From Prevotellaceae bacterium UBA4372 (GTDB taxonomy: Bacteria > Bacteroidota > Bacteroidia > Bacteroidales > Bacteroidaceae): a stretch of 28,489 nt of DNA. Positions within the stretch are counted from its first letter, which is position 1, and each line of letters begins with the position of its first letter. The stretch lies in NCBI GenBank assembly GCA_002391275.1, contig DGSC01000041.1, positions 6,342 to 34,830 of the forward strand, written 5' to 3'. A program made the translations under genes and the position numbers. Under the pieces are notes generated by a model. That model made no database searches, was not told the DNA's origin, and saw only the letters and a list, made by a program, of their open reading frames with translations. Below, one piece after another: positions 8,651 to 16,864 of the stretch.

Positions 8651-10924
8651 ATGAGTAAATCGCACCAACAAAGCTTTCCACGGATGAATAAGGCACGCCT
8701 GACGGAAGAGCTGGTAGCCTACTTTCAAGCTCATGCAGGCGAACTGATTGACATCAAGACTATTTTCCGCGAGCTGCACTTGAAGACGCACCCAGCTAAG
8801 CTGCTATGCATGGATGTGCTGGACGACCTGCTGATGGACGACTTCATCATCGAGCAGGCACAGATGCGCTATCGCCTGGCCGATACGACGTCGGTCATGG
8901 AGGGTACGTTCCAGCGTAAGCATAACGGCAAGAACACGTTCCTGCCCGACGACGGCGGCGAACCCATTTTGGTGGCAGAGCGCAACTCGATGCACGCCAT
9001 GGACGGCGACCGTGTGCGCATTCAGATGATGGCACGCCGCCGCGGACATGTGCGCGAAGCACAAGTGACGAAAATTATTCAGCGCGCTGACAAGCAGTTC
9101 GTTGGTAAGCTCAGCGTGAGCCGCGACTTCGCCTTCGTACTCACCGAGGACCGCACGCTCTCCAACGACATCTTCATCCCGAAGGGTCAGCTCAAGGGAG
9201 GCAAGTCGGGCGACAAAGTCATCGCCAAAATCATCGAGTGGCCTGAAGGGTCGAAGAACCCAATAGGAAAAATTGTAGAGGTGTTGGGTAAATCGGGCGA
9301 GAACGAGACCGAGATGCACGCTATTCTGGCTGAGTTCGGGCTGCCTTACACCTACCCCAAGGCCGCCGAGGACGCCGCCCGCCATATCGACGCCACCATC
9401 ACAGAAGCCGACATCGCCGAACGTGAGGACTTACGCGACCGCACCACCTTCACTATTGATCCGCGCGATGCCAAGGACTTCGACGATGCACTCTCTTTCC
9501 GCGAAATCAAAGATCGTAAATCATATGGTCAATTATACGAGATCGGAGTCCACATTGCCGATGTCTCGCACTACGTTACCGAAGGTTCCATCATTGACAA
9601 GGAAGCCGTGAAGCGCGGCACGTCGGTTTACCTCGTAGACCGCACCATTCCGATGCTGCCCGAGCGTCTTTGCAATGAGATATGCTCGCTGCGTCCCGAC
9701 GAGGACAAACTCACCTACAGCGTCATCTTCGAGATGAACGAACGGGCAGAAGTCAAGAGCTGGCATCTGGCTCATACCGTGACGCGCAGCGACCGACGCT
9801 TCACCTACGAGGAGGTGCAAGCGCTCTTGGAAGCCCGCGGCGAGGCCAGCCCCGAGGACTACCATGCCCCTGGCGACCATGCTCCACAGTCTGGCGCCGA
9901 GTTCGACGGCGACAAGGCAAAAGGCCTACGCCCGACGGAAGACTTCGCCACAGAGCTCATCACGCTGAACCGTTTGGCCAAGATACTGCGCGAGAAGCGA
10001 TTTGCCAATGGAGCTGTGGATTTCGACCGCCCCGAGGTGCGCTTCGACATTGATGAGAAAGGTCATCCTATAGGCACCTACTACAAAGTAGCAAAGGATG
10101 CCAACAAGCTCATCGAGGAGTTTATGTTGCTGGCAAACCGCACAGTGGCCGAGAGCATAGGAAAGGTGACACGCGTCAAAGGACAGAAGAACAGCGTCAA
10201 ACCAAAAGTGCTACCCTATCGCATACACGAGCAGCCCGACCCCGATAAGCTGATGAACCTCTCGCAGTTCGTTGCCAAGTTCGGCCGTAAACTGAAGACT
10301 ACAGGCACCCGCCAAGAAGTTTGCCGCAACATTAATAAACTGCTTCACGAGGTGCAGGGGCAGAAGGAGCAGAACGTAGTGGAGATGGTGGCTCTCAGGG
10401 CCATGATGAAGGCCAAGTATTCGACAGTGAACATCGGTCACTATGGCCTCGCCTTCGACTACTATACCCATTTCACCTCACCCATCCGCCGCTATCCCGA
10501 CCTCATGGTGCATCGTCTCCTCACCCGCTATGCTGACGGGGGCCGCTCGGCCAATCAAGAGAAGTACGAAGCGCTGTGCGAACAGTGTTCCGACATGGAG
10601 CAGACTGCAGCCTTGGCCGAACGCGCCAGCATCAAATACAAGCAGGTGGAATTCATGGCCGACAAGATCGGTCAGGAGTTCGACGGCATCATCTCGGGCA
10701 TCAACGAGTTCGGTATATATGTAGAGCTCACCGACTCGAAATGCGAGGGTATGGTGCCGCTGCGCGACCTCGATGACGACTACTACGAGTTCGACGAGCG
10801 CAACTATCAGCTCCTCGGACGTCGCCACCACCGCCGCTACACCCTTGGCGACCCTATCCGCATTCGCGTAGCCCGCGCTAATCTCGACAAGAAACAGCTC
10901 GACTTTGCTCTGGCAGAAGAATAG
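8651..10924 (+). CDS. rnr: Ribonuclease R (RNB-family 3'-5' exoribonuclease)
   Basis: 757 residues. The N-terminal ~80 residues look like a winged-helix RNase R domain, then come cold-shock/OB-type domains and the RNB catalytic domain. The catalytic motif DPRDAKDFDD lies at residues 270-279 and supplies the four metal-binding aspartates D270, D276, D278 and D279. A C-terminal S1 domain begins near residue 678 (DGIISGINEFGIYVEL). The enzyme degrades structured RNA processively to short oligonucleotides. Residues ~397-430 form a hydrophilic insert (GEASPEDYHAPGDHAPQSG and following) at a place that is usually a short loop. The gene is followed 2 bases after its stop by the DUF4492 gene, so it may share a transcript with cydAB. 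Confidence 0.95.
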   Translation: MSKSHQQSFPRMNKARLTEELVAYFQAHAGELIDIKTIFRELHLKTHPAKLLCMDVLDDLLMDDFIIEQAQMRYRLADTTSVMEGTFQRKHNGKNTFLPDDGGEPILVAERNSMHAMDGDRVRIQMMARRRGHVREAQVTKIIQRADKQFVGKLSVSRDFAFVLTEDRTLSNDIFIPKGQLKGGKSGDKVIAKIIEWPEGSKNPIGKIVEVLGKSGENETEMHAILAEFGLPYTYPKAAEDAARHIDATITEADIAEREDLRDRTTFTIDPRDAKDFDDALSFREIKDRKSYGQLYEIGVHIADVSHYVTEGSIIDKEAVKRGTSVYLVDRTIPMLPERLCNEICSLRPDEDKLTYSVIFEMNERAEVKSWHLAHTVTRSDRRFTYEEVQALLEARGEASPEDYHAPGDHAPQSGAEFDGDKAKGLRPTEDFATELITLNRLAKILREKRFANGAVDFDRPEVRFDIDEKGHPIGTYYKVAKDANKLIEEFMLLANRTVAESIGKVTRVKGQKNSVKPKVLPYRIHEQPDPDKLMNLSQFVAKFGRKLKTTGTRQEVCRNINKLLHEVQGQKEQNVVEMVALRAMMKAKYSTVNIGHYGLAFDYYTHFTSPIRRYPDLMVHRLLTRYADGGRSANQEKYEALCEQCSDMEQTAALAERASIKYKQVEFMADKIGQEFDGIISGINEFGIYVELTDSKCEGMVPLRDLDDDYYEFDERNYQLLGRRHHRRYTLGDPIRIRVARANLDKKQLDFALAEE

Positions 10925-10926
10925 TT

Positions 10927-11145
10927 ATGAACCTATTACATCGCATATTCCGTTTCTACTACGATGGATTCCGCTCGATGACCTTGGGGCGGACGCTGTG
11001 GCTGATTATCGGCATAAAGCTCTTTATCATGTTCGCCATCCTCAAAGTCTTTTTCTTCCCCAACTTCCTCAAGCAGAATGCAGGCAAGGGACATGAAGCC
11101 GAGTTCGTGGCGACGGAACTGAACAAAAGAGCAGATCAGCAGTAA
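10927..11145 (+). CDS. DUF4492 small membrane protein linked to cytochrome bd
   Basis: 72 residues with one clear transmembrane helix (about residues 21-45: TLWLIIGIKLFIMFAILKVFFF) after the amphipathic start NLLHRIFRFYYDGFRSM. This is the DUF4492 pattern, a small protein repeatedly found immediately before cydA in Bacteroidetes. A role in assembly or stability of the bd oxidase, like the small CydX-type subunits of proteobacteria, is plausible but inferred. It starts 2 bases after the rnr stop and 158 bases before cydA. Confidence 0.85.
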   Translation: MNLLHRIFRFYYDGFRSMTLGRTLWLIIGIKLFIMFAILKVFFFPNFLKQNAGKGHEAEFVATELNKRADQQ

Positions 11146-11147
11146 CC

Positions 11148-11252
11148 ATCAAGCCCTAACCAACCCGTAGTCACCGTTGTACAAATTCAACAGCACCAAA
11201 GGGCAACACATCAAAGCCCTAACCGTCCAGTATGTTGCCGTTGTACGGCAAC
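11148..11252 (+). repeat. Two-copy direct repeat with hairpin upstream of cydA
   Basis: CATCAAGCCCTAACC ... CCGTTGTAC at about 11148-11184 recurs as CATCAAAGCCCTAACC ... CCGTTGTAC at about 11209-11245. The second copy ends in a 7-bp hairpin GTTGCCG/CGGCAAC (11234-11240 with 11246-11252, loop TTGTA). It sits between the DUF4492 gene and cydA and could be a processing or attenuation site. Confidence 0.5.
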
Positions 11253-11303
11253 CCATTACCTCAAAAACCTCTTACCCTCACTACCTTAAAACCTTAACTG
11301 TAT

Positions 11304-12938
11304 ATGGCAATCCTCACCTCTCTTATCAGCCTACTGCAAGCCTCCCTTCCCGAGCAAGGAGGAGCGCTCTCATCCGTAGACTGGGCGCGGGCACAGTTTG
11401 CCCTTACCGCCATCTATCATTGGCTTTTCGTGCCACTGACTTTGGGTCTCGGCCTCATCATGGCCATCATGGAAACAAAGTACTATCGCACAGGCAACGA
11501 TTTCTGGCGTCGCACGACGCAGTTCTGGCAGCGACTCTTCGGCATCAACTTCGCCATGGGAGTTGCCACCGGCATCATCCTCGAGTTTGAGTTCGGCACC
11601 AATTGGTCTAACTATTCATGGTTCGTAGGCGACATCTTCGGCGCCCCACTGGCTATCGAAGGCATAGTAGCCTTCTTCATGGAGAGCACCTTCGTGGCCG
11701 TGATGTACTTCGGATGGGACAAGGTTTCACGAGGCTTCCATCTTGCTTCGACGTGGCTCACATGGCTGGGCGCCAGCATATCTGCCTGGTGGATTCTCGT
11801 TGCCAATTCATGGATGCAGTACCCTGTAGGCTGCGAGTTCAACCCCGACACGATGCGCAACGAGATGACCTCTTTCTTCGACGTAGCCCTCTCGCCTTTC
11901 GCCATCGACAAGTTCCTGCACACAACCATATCCTCTTGGATCATCGGTGCAGCTTTCGTAGTGGCTGTGGCCGCCTGGTACCTGCTGAAGAAGCGTGAGG
12001 CCGAACGCGAGATGGCACTGAAGAGCTTGCGCATTGGCGCTATCGTCGGTCTCATTGCCTCCATCGGAGCCGCCATCACAGGCGACGAAAGCGCCTACAA
12101 AGTTGCCGAAGTTCAACCCATGAAGCTGGCAGCTATGGAAGCCCTCTACAACGGAGGCACAGACGTGAGCCTCACAGGCATAGCAGCCATCAACCCCTTC
12201 AAGCAGCCCAACTATAAGGAAGAGAAGGAAGCGCCCTTGCGCTTAGCCATCCCCAATGGCCTCAGCATCCTCGCCACTCGTTCGCTTCATGGCTTCGTGC
12301 CTGGTGTGAACGACATACTCAACGGCTACACCAAGGCCGACGGCACGGTGGAACCTTCGGCCAAGGAGAAGATGCAGCGCGGACGCACCGCTATAGAAGC
12401 GTTGGCGGCCTATCGACAGGCTAAGACCGACGGTGCCGACGAGGCTACAGTGGCTCCCCTGCTCGCAACCTTGAAAGAAAACATGCCCTATTTCGGCTAC
12501 GGCTTTATCAAGGACGAGGCCGAGCTGGTGCCCTACATCCCCGTCAACTTCTGGGCTTTCCGCATCATGGTGGGCCTCGGTTCGCTGTTTATCCTTTTCT
12601 TTGCCTTTGTGCTGTTCCTGGATTGGAAGAAGAAGGGTTTCCTCGCACCAAGTGCCCTCAACACTGAGCTCTCAACGTTCAACAAGGCTACACTATGGGT
12701 GGCCATCATCCTGCTGCCTTGCGCATACATCTGCTCAGAGAGTGGCTGGCTTGTGGCCGAGTTCGGACGTCAGCCTTGGACTATTCAGGATATGCTGCCT
12801 GTCTCAGCGTCCGTGTCAGACATCAGCTCCGGAGCGGTAGCTACCACGTTCTGGCTTTTCCTCATACTCTTCACTACCATGCTTGCCGTGGAGATCAACA
12901 TCATGCTCAAACAAATCAAAAAGGGACCACAACTATGA
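11304..12938 (+). CDS. cydA: Cytochrome bd ubiquinol/menaquinol oxidase subunit I
   Basis: 544 residues. The subunit carries the haems b558, b595 and d and reduces oxygen to water at the expense of quinol in the cytoplasmic membrane, allowing a mainly anaerobic organism to scavenge low oxygen. Landmarks: H39 in AIYHWLFVPLTLGLG (high-spin haem ligand), H206 in DKFLHTTISSW and M422 in FRIMVGLG (b558 ligands), the GDESAYKVAEVQPMKLAAME block of the Q-loop region, and GRQPWTIQ near the end. About nine transmembrane helices are visible. The last codon overlaps the cydB start as ATGA (12935-12938), so the two subunits are translationally coupled. Start chosen at 11304 because family similarity begins within the first 30 residues. 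Confidence 0.95.
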   Translation: MAILTSLISLLQASLPEQGGALSSVDWARAQFALTAIYHWLFVPLTLGLGLIMAIMETKYYRTGNDFWRRTTQFWQRLFGINFAMGVATGIILEFEFGTNWSNYSWFVGDIFGAPLAIEGIVAFFMESTFVAVMYFGWDKVSRGFHLASTWLTWLGASISAWWILVANSWMQYPVGCEFNPDTMRNEMTSFFDVALSPFAIDKFLHTTISSWIIGAAFVVAVAAWYLLKKREAEREMALKSLRIGAIVGLIASIGAAITGDESAYKVAEVQPMKLAAMEALYNGGTDVSLTGIAAINPFKQPNYKEEKEAPLRLAIPNGLSILATRSLHGFVPGVNDILNGYTKADGTVEPSAKEKMQRGRTAIEALAAYRQAKTDGADEATVAPLLATLKENMPYFGYGFIKDEAELVPYIPVNFWAFRIMVGLGSLFILFFAFVLFLDWKKKGFLAPSALNTELSTFNKATLWVAIILLPCAYICSESGWLVAEFGRQPWTIQDMLPVSASVSDISSGAVATTFWLFLILFTTMLAVEINIMLKQIKKGPQL

Positions 12939-14086
12939 CATACTCATTCCTGCAGCACTATTGGTGCTTTGTTGTCGCCCTTCTCGGCGCCATCCTCGTG
13001 TTTCTGCTCTTCGTTCAAGGAGCCAACTCGGTAGCCGGCAGCCTCGGCTACACCGAACAAGGCCGTCGCCTCGTCTATAACTCCACGGGCCGCAAGTGGG
13101 AATTCACCTTCACTACCCTCGTTACCTTCGGCGGAGCCTTCTTCGCTTCCTACCCGCTGTTCTACAGCACCTCGTTTGGCGGTGCCTACTGGCTCTGGAT
13201 GATTATTCTCTTCACATTCGTGGTGCAAGCCGTGAGCTACGAGTTCCAAAACAAGATAGGCAACTTCTTTGGCCCAAAGATCTTCCAGTTCTGCCTCACC
13301 CTCAACGGCATCCTCGGTCCGTTGCTCCTCGGCGGTGCCGTAGCCACGTTCTTCGAGGGCAGCAACTTCATCGTCGAAAAGAACAACCTCATCGACGGTG
13401 CAGCCCTCACTCCCATAATCAGCCATTGGGCCAACGCCTCGCATGGCCTCGACGCCCTCTTGAATCCCTGGGTCCTTGTCTTCGGCTTTGCCGTCGTCTT
13501 TCTGGCTCGCACGTTAGGCATCCTGTATGTGATGAACAACGTCGATGACGAGGACATCCGTTCGCGTGGCAGTGTGCGCCTTATCGGAGCCGCCGTGCCC
13601 TTCGTCATCCTATTCGTAGCTTACCTTGTCCACCTGTTGTTGAAGGACGGTTTTGCCTATGACCCTGCCACGGGCATCATCTTCATGGAACCTTACAAAT
13701 ACCTGCACAACTTCATCGACATGTGGTATCTGTCCGTCATATTGCTGATAGGCGTAGTGCTCGTACTTTACGGCATAGGCAAGACCATCGTCTCGAAGAA
13801 CTACGTCGGCGGCATCTGGCCCGCAGGCATCGGCACCATACTGACCGTGCTTGCCCTGTTGCTCTGCTCGGCATGGAACAATACTGCCTACTACCCTTCG
13901 ACGGCCGACTTACAGTCGTCGCTCACCATGCAAAATTCCTGTAGCAGTGAGTTCACGCTCCGCACAATGTTCTACGTTTCGCTACTCGTTCCCTTCGTTC
14001 TGGCCTACATCGTCTATGCATGGCGCGCCATTGACCGCAAAAAGATTACCGCCAAAGAGATCGAGAACGCTGAACATGCTTACTAA
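12935..14086 (+). CDS. cydB: Cytochrome bd oxidase subunit II
   Basis: 383 residues starting at the ATG inside the ATGA overlap with cydA; a longer open frame reaching back to 12695 is only a shadow of cydA. Eight or so transmembrane helices are visible (for example WCFVVALLGAILVFLLFVQG at the N-terminus). CydB is the structural partner of CydA and carries no haem ligands. Conserved features include QGANSVA after helix 1 and a large middle loop with FVVQAVSYEFQNKIG. A strong terminator follows 92 bases after the stop, closing the rnr-DUF4492-cydAB unit. Confidence 0.95.
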   Translation: MTYSFLQHYWCFVVALLGAILVFLLFVQGANSVAGSLGYTEQGRRLVYNSTGRKWEFTFTTLVTFGGAFFASYPLFYSTSFGGAYWLWMIILFTFVVQAVSYEFQNKIGNFFGPKIFQFCLTLNGILGPLLLGGAVATFFEGSNFIVEKNNLIDGAALTPIISHWANASHGLDALLNPWVLVFGFAVVFLARTLGILYVMNNVDDEDIRSRGSVRLIGAAVPFVILFVAYLVHLLLKDGFAYDPATGIIFMEPYKYLHNFIDMWYLSVILLIGVVLVLYGIGKTIVSKNYVGGIWPAGIGTILTVLALLLCSAWNNTAYYPSTADLQSSLTMQNSCSSEFTLRTMFYVSLLVPFVLAYIVYAWRAIDRKKITAKEIENAEHAY

Positions 14087-14178
14087 GCAGCCCGTTCACA
14101 AGGCACTATCGGAGATAATTATCTTTAGGAACAAATCCCGTACACTAAGCTTCGAACCACCTTACTGTACAAAAAGTG

Positions 14179-14222
14179 AAATCCGGACTGAATCTCGTTT
14201 GAGATTCAGTCCGGATTTTTTT
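14179..14222 (+). terminator. Strong intrinsic terminator after cydB
   Basis: A perfect 18-bp stem (14179-14196 pairing with 14201-14218, core ATCCGGACTGAATCTC) with the tetraloop GTTT is followed by a run of T to 14222. The stem starts with A residues, so it may also work in the opposite direction for the convergent minus-strand gene at 14700. Confidence 0.92.
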
Positions 14223-14699
14223 ACATCATCACAACCCAACTACCGTTGTCCGATAAACACAGGTGCGGCCATCCCAAGTCTTTGCAACACAGGTGTCCGG
14301 ATGGTCAACCTTACATGACAGGCCCTCCTTAACCCGTTAGATTACCATCCGCTTAAAGGACAACAGGCAGTACTATAAACGTAAATGGGTTGCCGACTGC
14401 CGAAGGATAGCGCAAAAGACCGCAAGAGCCAGCTCATAGCGGCAAGCCTCAGCGCTGAGAACCACCGAACGATAGTGCAAAAAGCCCCATCCAAATGGCT
14501 GATTCACCCTTCACGGCCAACACAATTGCAGAACGCACCCAACCGTTTTGATTATTCCAAGGTCATGGAATAATCTCAGCAGCCGTATGACTTGCCGTCT
14601 TCAACCAAGCGAAAAAGCTTGCGCAGTCTGGCTTAACGACCTCTACGATGGATGCTTATTCCATTCTTTCAATGAACAGCCACCCCGACAGCTTCACGC
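14223..14699. other. Gene-free convergent gap with a diverged repeat
   Basis: No credible ORF is visible; a 62-codon plus-strand frame at 14385-14573 reads as low-quality sequence over the repeat described separately. The gap lies between the ends of cydB and the minus-strand secreted protein gene. Confidence 0.5.
14398..14612 (+). repeat. Diverged intergenic repeat, copy 1
   Basis: It starts with CCGAAGGATAGCGCAAAAGACCGC and ends with a conserved 60-base part beginning at 14551: ATTATTCCAAGGTCATGGAA, TAATCT, CCGTATG and TCAACCAA. The core TATTCCAaggtcaTGGAATA is an inverted repeat. Copy 2 is at 19467-19668; the last 60 bases of the two copies agree at roughly three quarters of positions. 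Confidence 0.6.
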
Positions 14700-15818
14700 C
14701 TAATACTCTGAACCGTAGGAGATGATAGAGGGGAGTTTACCGATGATACGACTATGGATATCAGCTGTAAGGTTGTCATAGGCCACACCCTTGTCCTTCG
14801 GCAGGGCAGCAGCCAGTGCCTGACGAGCGGCAAGCCATTGAGCAAAAGCCGACTTCAGGGAATTGACACGATTAGTCACGACTGAGTCTGCCGGAATCAT
14901 GTCTGACACATCTTTGTACATTTCGTAATCCTCAGGCACAGAATGAGCTTCAATCCATTCATTCCATTCCCGGCTGCTTACGGTTTTGCCTTTCTGCCGG
15001 TAAGGCTTTCCGCCTAAGATGATGGCACGTTCCACCTCCAGTTCTGCACGTCTGTTGCTTGACAGATACTCGTAATAGCCATTGATTTCCATCGGTTTCA
15101 TGCTATACCATTCACGTCTGTAAGAGACATCGTTCCAGAATGCGAAACGCGCTTCATTCAGACCATGCCATGCCTTGTATTCTTCACCCACCAACTCTGA
15201 CAGGTCAGAAGGCGCATCCTCCATCCATTGCATGTAAGCTTCTATGGTGCTATAATAATCTATCATCGAATACATGTGGCTCTGAAAATTCAGCTCCATC
15301 TGCGTTTCTAAACAGAACTTTTCCATCAGATGTAGCATCTCATTCATGATGGAGTCATGCGGAACAGCCGGAACGGCTATCTGGAACGTATCGATAGCCG
15401 CATGGACAGCTTCGACCCACTGCAGCCGGTCTGTTGCATTTCCATTTGAGCGCACCAGATTTGTCATGCGCAGGAAACGATTAGCCAAGCGCAAAGCAGC
15501 GGAGTCGCGATGCGTAATCGTCAACGCTTCCTCACGTTCTGGCGAGTAGCCTGATCCGTCCTCTGTTTTCCCGTAGTTGAGCATCATATCCTCCACCTTA
15601 TGCTGTTCTGCCAAGGACAGGAGGTCGCTGGCCGAGATAGGGCTTCGCACGACGACATCCTCGATGTACGCTATACTGTCGTCGCCCACAAAACCCTCGG
15701 GCACTTGCACTGTGTCGCGCGGATTGATTTTAGTTTCCGACTGGGCTGATAAGTGATAGCCGGAAAAAAACAGCACGGCAAAAGCCGCCACAAAAAGGAA
15801 TACAAGAGATTTTTTCAT
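14700..15818 (-). CDS. Secreted protein of unknown function
   Basis: 372 residues. A signal peptide (MKKSLVFLFVAAFAVLFFSG, then YHLSAQ) ends at a typical Bacteroidetes SAQ|S site, so the mature protein is exported. The rest is hydrophilic and mostly helical, with repeated aromatic/Arg-rich helices (YSMIDYYSTIEAYMQWMED, YRREWYSMKPMEINGYYEYL), reminiscent of secreted helical proteins from polysaccharide or lysozyme-inhibitor-like families, but I do not recognise a domain. It ends convergent with cydB, and its upstream gap of 320 bases separates it from the YqeY gene. Function left open. Confidence 0.75.
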   Translation of the reverse strand: MKKSLVFLFVAAFAVLFFSGYHLSAQSETKINPRDTVQVPEGFVGDDSIAYIEDVVVRSPISASDLLSLAEQHKVEDMMLNYGKTEDGSGYSPEREEALTITHRDSAALRLANRFLRMTNLVRSNGNATDRLQWVEAVHAAIDTFQIAVPAVPHDSIMNEMLHLMEKFCLETQMELNFQSHMYSMIDYYSTIEAYMQWMEDAPSDLSELVGEEYKAWHGLNEARFAFWNDVSYRREWYSMKPMEINGYYEYLSSNRRAELEVERAIILGGKPYRQKGKTVSSREWNEWIEAHSVPEDYEMYKDVSDMIPADSVVTNRVNSLKSAFAQWLAARQALAAALPKDKGVAYDNLTADIHSRIIGKLPSIISYGSEY

Positions 15819-16138
15819 ACGACCTTTCCTATTATTTATGACAAAGCGACATAAGGGTCGCCACTAACCATCATTCTCCAGTCTGAATCTCCTCGGTCGC
15901 CATAGGCCGCACATCGCCATCTACCGACATCCTTACCAACATTGTGGCCGTCAAGGTTCTTGCTCAGGCTGGAAGCAGCTGAGATGTCGAAGGCCCGATA
16001 AGGAAAACATGCCGTGGTGGCCAGGCATCCGTCGGCAAACAAACTTTCGCTTACGTCCAGCGCTGCAACCTGTGGCTTGCCGAAAACACAGGTTGCCGAG
16101 GTCAACAAGAATGATGTCCTCGGCAACCATGTCTTCAG
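15819..16138. other. Gene-free stretch with two mutually exclusive hairpins
   Basis: No convincing gene; a 96-codon minus-strand frame at 15836-16126 has no protein-like features and crosses the hairpins. The right end contains GCAACCTGTG/CACAGGTTGC (16065-16074 with 16087-16096) and GGTTGCCGAGG/CCTCGGCAACC (16091-16101 with 16118-16128). They share the strand GGTTGC, so only one can form at a time. Confidence 0.55.
16087..16128 (-). terminator. Likely terminator or attenuator after the YqeY gene
   Basis: An 11-bp perfect stem (16118-16128 with 16091-16101) lies 11 bases past the stop codon of the minus-strand YqeY gene. The minus-strand sequence after it (TGTGTTTTCGG) has only a weak T run, so termination may be partial. 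Confidence 0.5.
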
Positions 16139-16588
16139 CTACGCTAAGAGTTTTTTCACAATTTCAGAGATAACGCGGCCATCAGCTTTTCCGGCCAACA
16201 GCTTATTGGCTGTGCCCATTACCTTTCCCATCTCCTTCATGCTGGTGGCACCTACTTCAGCAATGACCTTCTTCACCTCGGCCTCAATCTCCTCTTGCGA
16301 GAGTTGCTTAGGCAGATAACTCTCCAGCACTTCCACTTGTGCGAGCTCGGCATCGGCGAGTTCCTGACGTCCAGCCTGCGTGTAGGTGGTTGCCGTCTCC
16401 CTACCCTGCTTAGCCAGTTTGGCAATAATCTTCAGCGCATCGGCATCTGCGAGCGAGTCGTTGGCTCCGGGAGCGGTCTTAGCCTCAAGGAAAACCTTCT
16501 TGATGTTGCGGAGTGTCTCCAGACGCACTTTGTCATGGGCCTTCATGGCGGCCTTGATGTCTTCACTAATCTGATCAAATAATTCCAT
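16139..16588 (-). CDS. yqeY: GatB/YqeY domain protein
   Basis: 149 residues from the ATG at 16588; a start 30 bases upstream would add residues MLGLCLNIYT not typical of the family. The sequence matches the stand-alone YqeY family: an N-terminal helical bundle (DIKAAMKAHDKVRLETLR), the LAKQGRETATTY segment and a C-terminal helical part (MGKVMGTANKLLAGKADG), similar to the tail domain of GatB, the tRNA-dependent amidotransferase subunit. YqeY proteins are thought to interact with tRNA or aminoacyl-tRNA, but the role is not established. It stands alone on the minus strand. Confidence 0.92.
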   Translation of the reverse strand: MELFDQISEDIKAAMKAHDKVRLETLRNIKKVFLEAKTAPGANDSLADADALKIIAKLAKQGRETATTYTQAGRQELADAELAQVEVLESYLPKQLSQEEIEAEVKKVIAEVGATSMKEMGKVMGTANKLLAGKADGRVISEIVKKLLA

Positions 16589-16770
16589 AGTATAAATATT
16601 TAGGCAAAGTCCAAGCAATGATATTCCTTGCTTTTCGATTGCAGTTTACGGCACAAAATTACTCAAAAATCCATATTATCCTGCGGAATAATCCTAATAA
16701 TCGTCCGCGACCTGCTTTTTTCTGATTCAGATTTATGTTTACTCTCGGTAACAAGCAAAAATGCGAACAC
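16589..16770. other. AT-rich gap upstream of the YqeY gene
   Basis: This non-coding sequence should hold the minus-strand YqeY promoter. A sequence ending ACTTTG at about 16605-16610 (minus) is a poor match to TAnnTTTG, so the promoter cannot be assigned with confidence. Confidence 0.4.
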
Positions 16771-16821
16771 AAAAAAACGCCAGCGAGACAAACAAACGAT
16801 TCTTGCTTGTCTCGCTGGCGT
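16771..16821 (-). terminator. Intrinsic terminator of the pectate lyase gene
   Basis: A perfect 15-bp stem ACGCCAGCGAGACAA/TTGTCTCGCTGGCGT (16777-16791 with 16807-16821) lies 44 bases past the pectate lyase stop and is followed on the minus strand by seven T residues. Its core AACGCCAGCGAGA recurs in the terminator at 19672-19717. Confidence 0.9.
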
Positions 16822-16864
16822 CGTGTAGTTAATAATATAAAGAAGCCTGACGTCTCTGGAACTT

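Noticed and set aside
8804..9385. 193-codon open frame on the minus strand inside rnr
   Set aside because: It is fully antisense to a confidently identified RNase R gene, has no family-like motifs, and long antisense frames are expected in G+C-rich coding sequence.
12695..12934. Longer N-terminus for cydB
   Set aside because: These codons overlap the end of cydA in another frame. The known CydB start fits the ATG at 12935 in the ATGA overlap.
14385..14573. 62-codon plus-strand frame after the cydB terminator
   Set aside because: It lies within a diverged intergenic repeat, and the frame is not preserved in the second copy at 19467.
15836..16126. 96-codon minus-strand frame downstream of the YqeY gene
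   Set aside because: No signal, domain or composition typical of a gene, and it crosses two perfect inverted repeats that look like a transcript end.
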